Origin: Methanomassiliicoccales archaeon
GTDB taxonomy: Archaea; Thermoplasmatota; Thermoplasmata; Methanomassiliicoccales; JACIVX01
Direction of reading: 5' to 3'
Length of the DNA stretch: 32,902 nt
NCBI GenBank assembly: GCA_028682925.1
Contig: JAJRAG010000045.1
Span: forward strand, 1 to 32,902
Both the position numbers and the translations under genes were made by a program. The stretch's first letter is position 1. Every line of letters begins with the position of its first letter. The notes under the pieces were generated by a model. That model was not told the origin of the DNA. It was given only the letters and a program-made list of their open reading frames with translations, and did no database searches. Shown piece by piece: positions 7,439 to 14,259 of this stretch.

Positions 7439-8212
7439 TCAGACCTCTTCCTTCAATGACATTCCAACCGGACAATGGTCCGACCCTTTGACGTCTTTGA
7501 GTATGAAGGCGCTCTCAAGCCTACCAAGGAGACCCTCGCTTATAAGGAAGTAGTCAATCCTCCAACCTACATTCCTTTCTCTAGCCTTTGTCTTCAAGTC
7601 CCACCATGTGTACTGACCCGGGGATTGATCAAAGACTCTGAAGGCATCGATGAACCCGACTGCCAACAGCTCATCAATCCAGGCTCTCTCCACCGGAAGA
7701 AAACCAGAAATCTTACGGTTCTCCACCGGCCTTGCCAGATCGATCTCTTTGTGGGCGGTGTTGACGTCCCCGCATATTATCACGTTCTTTCCACGATCCT
7801 TCATTCCTCGGACGAATTCGAGGAACGAGGCGCAGAAATCCAGTTTGTAGGTCAGCCTTTCCTTCGATGACTTCCCATTGGGAAAGTATATGTTGAATAG
7901 AACGAAGTCATCGTAGTAGGCTATCTGGATCCGCCCCTCTTTATCGAACCTCTCCACTCCGATTCCATTCTCGATTTTTGCCGGTTCCTTCTTCGTGAAC
8001 AACGCGACTCCGCTGTAGCCCTTTTTGTCAACTGGCGAAGAGAAATAACACCGATAGCCGTAGATCCTCTTGAGATCCTTCGGCACTTCCCTCTCCTCAG
8101 CCTTTGTCTCCTGAAGACAGAGAATGTCAGGAGCTTCGCTCTTGAACCATTTCTTGAATCCTTTCTTGTGAACTGCCCTGATACCATTGATGTTCCAGGA
8201 AATCATTCTCAT
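7439..8212 (-). CDS. xthA: Exonuclease III / AP endonuclease
   Basis: A 257-residue enzyme of the Xth family that cleaves DNA at abasic sites and removes 3' blocking groups in base-excision repair. Catalytic motifs in order: WNINGIR (N7), LQETKA (E35, metal ligand), the tyrosine-containing GYRCYFSS and GYSGVALF segments, GDVNTAHKEIDL (Asp and Asn of the active site), WRIDYFL, and the final SDHCPV (Asp-His). The frame extends to 8275, but ATG 8212 has GGGTGA just upstream and gives the standard family length. It diverges from the DUF3795-like gene at 8328 and converges on the ABC permease. Confidence 0.93.
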   Translation of the reverse strand: MRMISWNINGIRAVHKKGFKKWFKSEAPDILCLQETKAEEREVPKDLKRIYGYRCYFSSPVDKKGYSGVALFTKKEPAKIENGIGVERFDKEGRIQIAYYDDFVLFNIYFPNGKSSKERLTYKLDFCASFLEFVRGMKDRGKNVIICGDVNTAHKEIDLARPVENRKISGFLPVERAWIDELLAVGFIDAFRVFDQSPGQYTWWDLKTKARERNVGWRIDYFLISEGLLGRLESAFILKDVKGSDHCPVGMSLKEEV

Positions 8213-8327
8213 CCGGAGTTCACCCGACATCTGATTGTATTGCATCGATATCAATCCGCGATTGAGGAATCTCATTCGAAGGGAATCATTATCTCATGCT
8301 TCATCGATTCAAGCCGAGGGTGCGTGG

Positions 8328-8561
8328 ATGAAGGTTGGCGTATGTGGAATAGCATGCGAGATATGTCCCTTGATGGTGAAGGGGAAATGCCCGAATGGTG
8401 AAGACGGATGCTCCCCTAAGATGAACGAATTCTGCAAGGTATCCACATGCGCATTCGAGAGAGGAGTCAGATACTGTTTTGAGTGCTCAGACTTCCCTTG
8501 TGAGACCACGAAGTCTGGACCGATCGCTTACGATTACTGCATGTTCATCTCAGGCAGATAG
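8328..8561 (+). CDS. DUF3795-like Cys-rich protein
   Basis: A 77-residue protein beginning MKVGVCGIACEICPL, the hallmark N-terminus of DUF3795-type proteins. It has about ten cysteines arranged as pairs (CGIACEIC, GKCPNGEDGC, FCKVSTC, YCFECSDFPC), suggesting zinc or iron-sulfur binding. The FECSDFPC segment near the C-terminus is also typical. ATG 8328 follows GAGGGTG at 8316-8322 with ideal spacing; the upstream part of the frame has no family similarity. No function is established for the family, which is frequent in anaerobic archaea and bacteria. Confidence 0.82.
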   Translation: MKVGVCGIACEICPLMVKGKCPNGEDGCSPKMNEFCKVSTCAFERGVRYCFECSDFPCETTKSGPIAYDYCMFISGR

Positions 8562-8584
8562 AAATCCAGATTCAGGACCCACCC

Positions 8585-9076
8585 CTAGTAATACGGAGGA
8601 GGAATGATCGTATCAGGGGACGGCTGCGTTGTCTTTGCGATTAGGTAAGCATCGTAGGCCTGCCACAGCCATAACGGGAAGAAGATGAGGCTGAACAGGA
8701 CCGCCGCACCAATCAGTCCCGCACCGTCTGGACCCATGTCGAGTGGTGACAAGAAGAACAAATCGATTATCAGCACCCACGTGAACAGGCCGAGCACTGC
8801 TCCGACGACAAGAAGGACGAGACCCTTCGCTAGGGATCTGACGTAAATGTGCCCCAATCCCATGATACCGAATAGGCCTGGTCCCAGAGCTAGGATTGTG
8901 GCGATCATAGGGCTGGCGCGCGAGGTCACTGGGGCCGAGGGAAGCTGAGACTCGGATGGATGGTAGTTTGACCTGACCTTCTTCGCCGTCCCGGGCCCAG
9001 AAAGGCTGTGACCACATTGATCGCAGAACCTCGCCTCCGACCTCATCTGCGCGCCGCATCTAGAACAATAACGCAA
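8585..9076 (-). CDS. Zinc-ribbon membrane protein
   Basis: A 163-residue protein: an N-terminal zinc ribbon (C4-x2-C7 and C18-x2-C21, in YCSRCG and FCDQCG), a Pro/Ser-rich linker to about residue 55, then three or so hydrophobic segments between 57 and 148 (GPGLFGIMGLGHIYV, GLVLLVVGAVLGLF, GAAVLFSLIFFPLWLW) and a Pro-rich tail. The GLGHIYV and YDAYLIAK segments resemble TM2-domain proteins. The start is TTG 9076, with GGAGG at 9085-9089 eight bases upstream. The role is unknown; zinc-ribbon/membrane fusions of this sort are common in archaea. It converges on the DUF3795-like gene with a 23-base gap. Confidence 0.75.
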   Translation of the reverse strand: MRYCSRCGAQMRSEARFCDQCGHSLSGPGTAKKVRSNYHPSESQLPSAPVTSRASPMIATILALGPGLFGIMGLGHIYVRSLAKGLVLLVVGAVLGLFTWVLIIDLFFLSPLDMGPDGAGLIGAAVLFSLIFFPLWLWQAYDAYLIAKTTQPSPDTIIPPPYY

Positions 9077-9151
9077 TCTTTTTGCCTCCGCACCCTAGTC
9101 TAGCCACGTCTGACGACACGATTTACATCGCATGCCTTCCCCTAATAGGTT

Positions 9152-9182
9152 CTCAAGAAAAACAAACAAGGGAAAAGGGTTT
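9152..9182 (-). terminator. T-rich terminator after AOR gene
   Basis: On the minus strand, downstream of the AOR stop, runs of four to five T residues separated by C or G occur in a stretch of about 30 bases. Such T-rich tracts are the usual archaeal intrinsic termination signal. Confidence 0.4.
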
Positions 9183-9208
9183 GAAAGGTTTGTCTTGATG
9201 AGGCACCA

Positions 9209-11089
9209 CTACTTCGCGGCTGGCAACTTCTTCAGGTCCGCGACGGCGAAATCCAGTCCGAATTTCTTGAGAGTGTCCGCAGTCGGTATCCCGTTCGGCC
9301 ATCCCCTTTCCTGGTAGTACTCCTTGAGCATCTTCTCTATGGGGGGCACTTTGCCTGCGGCGCCGCCTTCCTTGAGCGGTACGAGCATTCTCGGCGGGAG
9401 CAGATCGTTCTTCTTCGGGATCAGACCGTGCTTCAGGTTGAACATTCTGCACAGCTGGTTAATCCTGCCTCCGACCTTTATGAACAGCTCCTTGGTGTCG
9501 GTGTCCCAACCAGTGATCGCGTTGATCATGTCCGCCTTCATCTTGTGCGTGTAGCCTGCGAAGTCATAGAACAGACAGTAGCTCAACGCGTTGTCGAACT
9601 GGCAGATGTCCTGCCACGCCAAAGCGGCCTTTCCCTTCAGCTTGTCATCGAACCTATCCATTCCAGGCAGGTCGTACTCTGCAACAGGAATCCCGAGCTC
9701 AGAGCCCTCGGGGAATCCCGTCACATGGCATGGTCCGCGAGGTCCGGTCACGTAGTTTACCGCCATCGAGAAGAACGCACGCGGATCGTGAGCCGGTATT
9801 ACGGCATTGTTCACCTGAACAGCGATCTCAGGGCATCCGAGCTTCTCGCTCGCGACACGCAATCCCTCACCCAGCAGTTTGCCCATCGCGTTCGATCTGA
9901 ACGTTATCAGCTTCAGGAGCTTGCACATCGCAACTCCGTCTCCCCACTTCAGCTCGAACCCGAGGTCCTTCTTCTTGATGAACCCCTTCTCGTATGCTTC
10001 CATGGCAAACCCGAGGACACCGCCGAAATCGATGGTGTCGATGCTCCACATGTTGCAGAGGTGGTTGGCGTAATTGATCGCCTTCAGGTCGTCGATAAGG
10101 CAGTTGCTGCCCATCATTCCCAAGGTCTCATACTCTGGACCGTAGCCGTCCATGTCGCACTTCTTTCCTTCTTTTACCGTCACGCGCCTGTGGCATCCCA
10201 TGACGCAATTCGAGCAAGCATCAGGCCTGGGCTTCAACACCGGGTTAAAATCACCGCCAGCGGACCCGATCTTCTTCGCACCTTCTGGCCATGATCCCAG
10301 AGCGAAGTTCTTCATCGGGAGCAGGCTCAGCTGTTCACGAGGGATAATAGCCATAGCCTGTCCTTCTTCGCGGTTTGATTTCGCGAAACCGTTGTCCTTT
10401 ACGATTCCGGCGAATTCCTTCTTGAGCGCCTTCAACTTCTCTGGGTCCTTGATCGGATTGTGCTTGTCTCCCTTGAGCACGATCGCCTTCAGTTTCTTCG
10501 AGCCCATCACGGCGCCGCCGCCCATTCGGCCAGCGTTACCGTGGCCGTCGATGATCGTAAGGGCAGCATATCTGACCAGGTTCTCAGCGCCTTGTCCGAT
10601 AGGAACAACGACCGCGTCCTTGTCCCCTACTTCCTTCCAGAGCGCTTCCTGAGTCTCATGGATGTCCTTTCCCCACAGGCCAGATGCATCCTTCAGCTCG
10701 ACCTTGCCGTTCATGACTTTGAGATAGACGGGCTTCTTCGCCGCACCCTTGACCACTATCGCATCGTACCCAGTGCGCTTCAGTTCCTCAGCGAGATAGC
10801 CTCCACCGGTCGACTGACCCCAGAATCCGGTCAGAGGGGATTTGAAATTTATCGTAAACCGCCCTGAACCCAGTATTCCGGTGTATCCCTGGATAGGTCC
10901 CACTGATAGAACGAAGACGTTGTCGGGGCCCAATGGATCCGCGCCAGCAGGTATCTCGTCGTAACAGATCTTAACGCCGAAGCCGACTCCTCCCAGCCAA
11001 TCTCGGGCAAACTTCTCATCGAATTCCTGAGTGGATATCTTCCCGGTAGTCAGGTCCACTCGTAGTATCTTTCCCCAGTATCCATACAT
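9209..11089 (-). CDS. aor: Tungsten aldehyde:ferredoxin oxidoreductase
   Basis: A 626-residue enzyme of the AOR family, which oxidises aldehydes to acids using a tungstopterin and a [4Fe-4S] cluster and reduces ferredoxin. The N-terminus MYGYWGKILRVDLTTG and the pterin-binding segment GPIQGYTGILGSGRF are diagnostic. Cluster ligands are C292-x2-C295-x3-C299 and C496, matching the spacing of the Pyrococcus enzyme (288, 291, 295, 494). The family length is about 605-630, so it is full length. GGAGG lies 10 bases upstream of ATG 11089. The actual aldehyde is not readable; FOR, GAPOR and WOR-type relatives share the fold. It diverges from a di-iron protein and an HdrD-like gene, which may share its electron-transfer context. 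Confidence 0.93.
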   Translation of the reverse strand: MYGYWGKILRVDLTTGKISTQEFDEKFARDWLGGVGFGVKICYDEIPAGADPLGPDNVFVLSVGPIQGYTGILGSGRFTINFKSPLTGFWGQSTGGGYLAEELKRTGYDAIVVKGAAKKPVYLKVMNGKVELKDASGLWGKDIHETQEALWKEVGDKDAVVVPIGQGAENLVRYAALTIIDGHGNAGRMGGGAVMGSKKLKAIVLKGDKHNPIKDPEKLKALKKEFAGIVKDNGFAKSNREEGQAMAIIPREQLSLLPMKNFALGSWPEGAKKIGSAGGDFNPVLKPRPDACSNCVMGCHRRVTVKEGKKCDMDGYGPEYETLGMMGSNCLIDDLKAINYANHLCNMWSIDTIDFGGVLGFAMEAYEKGFIKKKDLGFELKWGDGVAMCKLLKLITFRSNAMGKLLGEGLRVASEKLGCPEIAVQVNNAVIPAHDPRAFFSMAVNYVTGPRGPCHVTGFPEGSELGIPVAEYDLPGMDRFDDKLKGKAALAWQDICQFDNALSYCLFYDFAGYTHKMKADMINAITGWDTDTKELFIKVGGRINQLCRMFNLKHGLIPKKNDLLPPRMLVPLKEGGAAGKVPPIEKMLKEYYQERGWPNGIPTADTLKKFGLDFAVADLKKLPAAK

Positions 11090-11131
11090 TTCCCGATTTC
11101 CTCCATTCCCTTGACAGTCTGTGCCTCACAC

Positions 11132-11190
11132 GACCATCTGATAGACGGTCTAGCACCTTAGAGAAGAGGAACTCTGTACGTGTTTCACGT
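11132..11190 (-). promoter_or_regulatory. Structured leader of AOR gene (two hairpins)
   Basis: On the minus strand two compact hairpins precede the AOR start. One (11150-11132) has eight pairs including one G-U around an AUC loop; it pairs better on this strand than on the other, where the wobble becomes A-C. The second (11190-11178) is ACGTG-AAA-CACGT, five perfect pairs. If the TATA box at 11263-11272 is used, both lie in a leader of about 150 bases, long for this window. Confidence 0.4.
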
Positions 11191-11262
11191 TTTCTAGGTC
11201 GATTCGATTGCTGCCAGTCTCTCTCAAATAGGTAGGTGCTCACGTCCGACGAGGCACGCCGC

Positions 11263-11272
11263 CCTTATAAGG
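11263..11272. promoter_or_regulatory. Palindromic TATA element between AOR and di-iron genes
   Basis: CCTTATAAGG is a perfect 10-base palindrome that could act as a TATA box in either direction or as a regulator site. On the minus strand it would start the AOR transcript near 11242. Confidence 0.4.
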
Positions 11273-11342
11273 CTAAACCTGTTCGATAGCCTTAAGAATT
11301 TCGTTATGCTGGGGAAAGCATTTCGTTCATTGTTGTCAATAG

Positions 11343-11352
11343 CAATATATGG
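11343..11352 (+). promoter_or_regulatory. TATA box of di-iron protein gene
   Basis: CAATATATGG would place the transcript start near 11373, only a few bases before ATG 11377, so the mRNA is probably leaderless or nearly so. Confidence 0.45.
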
Positions 11353-11376
11353 CCCCTGCTCACTGAAGGAATAAGC

Positions 11377-11883
11377 ATGGAAGAGAAACTACTTTCTGTT
11401 CTCGCGGCGGCAATCGAGGTCGAGAAGTTCGGTTATGACCTGTACATTAGCATGAACGAGTGCGTTGGAGACAAGAAGGGAGCCGCTTTGCTGAGAGGGC
11501 TGGCAAGAGACGAGAGGGAGCATCGAAGAATACTTGAGAAGGAGATCGTGAGAATCGCGCCCTCGGTGGAACCTTCTTCCATCAAACCCGTCAAGGACTT
11601 CCTGATGATCATTCCAGAACACGTGTTTCCTGCGACCATCAGCGCTCGATGTGCAACGCTGGAGGGAGAGATCGAGGCGGTCGAGCTCGCAATCAAGGTC
11701 GAGGACAGCTCAATCAAGATGTACGACGAGGCTGTAAATTTGATCGAGGATGATAAAGCGAAGGATGTACTGAAAGGGCTGGCAAAATGGGAGAGTGGAC
11801 ATAAGGAGGCTCTGGAACAGAACCTTCACATGCTCAGGACGGAGGGGTCGTGGTATGGATACTCCCCGATACTCGAGGGTTGA
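11377..11883 (+). CDS. Rubrerythrin/ferritin-like di-iron protein
   Basis: A 168-residue four-helix protein with two complete di-iron half-sites of the ferritin-like superfamily: E16-x6-Y23 with E46-x2-H49, and E109-x6-Y116 with E139-x2-H142. This pattern matches rubrerythrin-type centres; there is no C-terminal rubredoxin domain, so it is the 'erythrin' or YciF-like short form. Such proteins reduce peroxide or store iron in anaerobes; here the electron donor is not encoded in the same chain. It has its own near-leaderless promoter and is transcribed away from the AOR gene, 176 bases before an HdrD-like iron-sulfur protein. Confidence 0.85.
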   Translation: MEEKLLSVLAAAIEVEKFGYDLYISMNECVGDKKGAALLRGLARDEREHRRILEKEIVRIAPSVEPSSIKPVKDFLMIIPEHVFPATISARCATLEGEIEAVELAIKVEDSSIKMYDEAVNLIEDDKAKDVLKGLAKWESGHKEALEQNLHMLRTEGSWYGYSPILEG

Positions 11884-11966
11884 TCGACAAGCAGTCAGTC
11901 TGAGCTGGCCGGTCTCGTTTTGGATCCGTTCCCTTTCACCACGGAGCTGGCATTTTAAGTACCAAA

Positions 11967-11978
11967 ACATAAATATCC
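11967..11978 (+). promoter_or_regulatory. TATA box of HdrD-like gene
   Basis: AACATAAATATC, preceded by a purine-rich ACCAAA that fits a BRE, predicts a transcript start near 11998, giving a leader of about 60 bases. Confidence 0.5.
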
Positions 11979-11993
11979 GATTTCCTTCCTTTA

Positions 11994-12018
11994 CCCCAAC
12001 CTGACCCATCAGATGGGG
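11994..12018 (+). repeat. Hairpin at mRNA 5' end of HdrD-like gene
   Basis: CCCCA (11994-11998) pairs with TGGGG (12014-12018), and CTGA (12001-12004) pairs with TCAG (12009-12012) around a CCCA tetraloop, with a small internal loop between them. It lies at or just at the predicted transcript start, so it could stabilise the mRNA or be a regulator site. Confidence 0.45.
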
Positions 12019-12059
12019 CAGATAATCGCTGGCTCGAATCCGGACAATAAGGTGAACGA

Positions 12060-13229
12060 ATGGTCAAGATGCCCGATATAAAAAGAGAAATGCTTGCCTG
12101 CCTGCAATGCGGCTATTGCATTCGAGTCTGCGACACCTGGGGGCAGACGCCGTGGGAGTCCGTCACGCCTAGAGGCAAGATCTTCTATCTCAACCAGCTC
12201 ATGAAGAAATCGCCAGTGGATACGCTTCTCGGACGCAAGGTCGAGGTCGACGAGGAGTTCGTCAAGGCCGTGTATATGTGCACTGGCTGTGCGTCTTGCT
12301 GGACGGTCTGTCATGCGAACATCGAGTTCGCTGAGTTCTGGGAGAAGGTGCGAGAGTGGTTGGTGGATCAAGGAGCTGGACCGTTGCCCGCGCACAGCAA
12401 GTTCCACGAACGCATCGAGACGAAGAGGAATCCGTACGGGGAGCCTGTCGACAAGCGCGCGGCTTGGTTCCCTCCGGATGTTCCAAGACACTCGAACCCG
12501 GACGTGGTCTTCTTCGCCGGATGCACCGCCTCATATCGTGTTCAGAACATCGCAAAGGCAGGAGTGACCGTTCTTCATCGAGGAAACGTCAAGTTGGACG
12601 TGCTGGGAGAAGACGAATGGTGCTGCACATCACCGGTCCTGAGAACCGGCATGAACGATCTGACACATAGCTTCGCGGAGCACACCATAACGGAGACGGA
12701 AAGAAGAGGAGCAAAGGCGATGGTTATGACCTGTGCGGGTTGCTACAAGACGACGATGAAGGACTACGGAAGGTTCTATTCGAACCCAACATTTGAGGTC
12801 TATCATTTCTCTCAATACATGCAGAAGCTCCTTAAGGAAAAGAAGTTGAAGTTCACGAAGGAAATCAGGGCCAAGGTGACGTACCACGACCCATGTCATC
12901 TGGGCAGACACGCGGGCGTTTTCGAGCCTCCAAGGGAGGTCTTGAAGGCCATACCTGGTCTTGAGCTGATCGAGATGCCTCGAAACCGTATGAGCTCCAG
13001 ATGTTGCGGGGCGGGCGGAGGATACAAGTCCGCGTTCAACGATTTCGCTGTGAACATAGCGGCGGAAAGGGTAAAAGAGGCATTGGACACTGGAGCGGAG
13101 ATCATAGCGACCGCGTGTCCGTTCTGCGTTCTCAACCTAGATCAGGGAGCAAAGAAGCTGGAGTCGAACATCATTGTCAAAGATATTTCCGAGCTGCTGC
13201 TCGAGGCGACTGAGCCGATACAGAAGTAG
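12060..13229 (+). CDS. HdrD/GlcF-like iron-sulfur oxidoreductase (CCG domains)
   Basis: A 389-residue protein with two N-terminal [4Fe-4S] motifs, C14-x2-C17-x2-C20-x3-C24 and C74-x2-C77-x2-C80-x3-C84, followed by two cysteine-rich CCG domains: the first with AGCT, EWCC and CAGC, the second with HDPCHLGR, RCCGAGGG and CPFC. This is the layout of heterodisulfide reductase subunit D, glycolate oxidase GlcF and related electron-transfer proteins. CCG domains of this kind hold a noncubane cluster acting on disulfides or relay electrons to a membrane or flavin partner. No cytochrome or flavoprotein partner is adjacent. The start at 12060 is supported by GGTGA five bases before. The nearby AOR may share a ferredoxin pool (inference). 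Confidence 0.9.
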   Translation: MVKMPDIKREMLACLQCGYCIRVCDTWGQTPWESVTPRGKIFYLNQLMKKSPVDTLLGRKVEVDEEFVKAVYMCTGCASCWTVCHANIEFAEFWEKVREWLVDQGAGPLPAHSKFHERIETKRNPYGEPVDKRAAWFPPDVPRHSNPDVVFFAGCTASYRVQNIAKAGVTVLHRGNVKLDVLGEDEWCCTSPVLRTGMNDLTHSFAEHTITETERRGAKAMVMTCAGCYKTTMKDYGRFYSNPTFEVYHFSQYMQKLLKEKKLKFTKEIRAKVTYHDPCHLGRHAGVFEPPREVLKAIPGLELIEMPRNRMSSRCCGAGGGYKSAFNDFAVNIAAERVKEALDTGAEIIATACPFCVLNLDQGAKKLESNIIVKDISELLLEATEPIQK

Positions 13230-13289
13230 AGGATCAACGCGGCGTATCTTATTGTGTTCATTTCAACTCGAGATTCGCCTTCAAACAAA

Positions 13290-13363
13290 TGGGGGCAAAC
13301 TCCGAAGACATGCTCGTGAACAAATCCAGCCCCCGTATGGATGTCAGCCAGGAGTTGCCCCCA
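13290..13363. repeat. Long stable hairpin between convergent genes
   Basis: The arms at 13290-13303 and 13351-13363 pair over 13 bases (six G-C pairs in the outer seven) with one bulged A. After a 3/5 internal loop, GACAT (13307-13311) pairs with ATGTC (13341-13345), leaving a 29-base apical loop. It lies between the converging HdrD-like gene and a membrane protein gene. It may be a small structured RNA, or a terminator or processing element. The rest of 13230-13437 shows nothing I can call. Confidence 0.5.
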
Positions 13364-13437
13364 AGAGACAGAGAAGATGTGTTTCAAGAAGCCGTCTGTT
13401 GGAATGATGGTCTTCTCCCGTCTAGGCCCGGGCATGA

Positions 13438-14100
13438 CTAACTGTACCGACCGCAACTGTAGCAAAACCATGCGTTGTAGTCAGGTAGATAGGTCAGGAC
13501 CTGTCCGCAAGTCGGGCAATGCTTCACCACGTCGATCTTCATGATCGACGCATGTGTCACCACAGGCATCTTCTTCTTGCTCTCGATGTCATAGTACTGG
13601 ACCACCGTGCCCGCACCAGCGATCACGAGGAAGATCGGCACTAAGAGATACGCCGATGTATCGAGGAGATCTAGACCCCAGACTACCATCGATGCGCCGA
13701 TGAGAGCCGTGAACAAAGCAATTATCCTTTCAAAGCCTAGAAAGACTATCACGAAGACAGCTCCGGCTACAAGTAAGGATATCACCGTGCCAGCTCCGAG
13801 TCGATAGAGTAGTGTGAATGCTGCAGCAGCGATGACGAGGGACACTCCAGTTGACACCAGTCGATAGAAGACTGCCCCAAGGAGGACCGCCCCGATTACC
13901 CCCAGTAGGAAAGCAGCCAGCTCTCCACTGAAGACCATTCCTAGGGTATAGCCGAGAACGAACCCAAGGAAGGCACCTATTATGCCCATCAACCCCTTCC
14001 AAATCCTATGTCCTGCAAATGCAAGAGCGAGGCCGAAGACCAGCAACAGTGCGACTACGACAATCTCGATCTCGCCTGGCACCAGAAGAATGGGCTCCAT
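13438..14100 (-). CDS. Polytopic membrane protein with C-terminal zinc ribbon
   Basis: A 220-residue protein with seven or so hydrophobic segments from residue 12 to about 167 (Gly/Ala-rich helices such as GIIGAFLGFVLGYTLGMVF), resembling the DUF4203/TMEM198 type. A C-terminal zinc ribbon follows: C195-x2-C198 and C213-x2-C216 (CPTCG and CYSCG). The start is ATG 14100, preceded by AGGGGG on the coding strand. Function is unknown; it is the second of three zinc-ribbon membrane proteins in this window. It is divergent from the Lhr helicase gene with 159 bases between the starts. Confidence 0.75.
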   Translation of the reverse strand: MEPILLVPGEIEIVVVALLLVFGLALAFAGHRIWKGLMGIIGAFLGFVLGYTLGMVFSGELAAFLLGVIGAVLLGAVFYRLVSTGVSLVIAAAAFTLLYRLGAGTVISLLVAGAVFVIVFLGFERIIALFTALIGASMVVWGLDLLDTSAYLLVPIFLVIAGAGTVVQYYDIESKKKMPVVTHASIMKIDVVKHCPTCGQVLTYLPDYNAWFCYSCGRYS

Positions 14101-14219
14101 GTTCCCCCTAGCAGTTAATCGACCTAGTATGCCGATATCCTCTTCATCAATGTTTCTATTTCAGAGTGTCTGGAACGTCTGTCCGAATATCTCACTCGAT
14201 AATGTCTTGCGCGATAGGT

Positions 14220-14229
14220 TGATATACTC
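14220..14229 (+). promoter_or_regulatory. TATA box of Lhr gene
   Basis: TTGATATACT predicts a start of transcription near 14250, about 10 bases before ATG 14260; this favours 14260 over the upstream in-frame ATG at 14248. Confidence 0.4.
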
Positions 14230-14259
14230 GCAGTCAATCGTTGCAGGTTGCTGCTGGCC

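Noticed and set aside
9428..10294. A 288-codon plus-strand frame
   Set aside because: It lies wholly antisense to the AOR gene, whose motifs are intact; its composition follows from the codon pattern of the real gene.
11016..11243. A 75-codon minus-strand frame starting with GTG right at the predicted AOR transcript start
   Set aside because: It overlaps the AOR start by 74 bases in another frame, is very Arg-rich and resembles no family; the hairpins in the stretch fit a leader better.
13142..13471. A 109-codon minus-strand frame through the convergent gap with the long hairpin
   Set aside because: It overlaps the ends of both the HdrD-like and membrane-protein genes and shows no family pattern or start signal.
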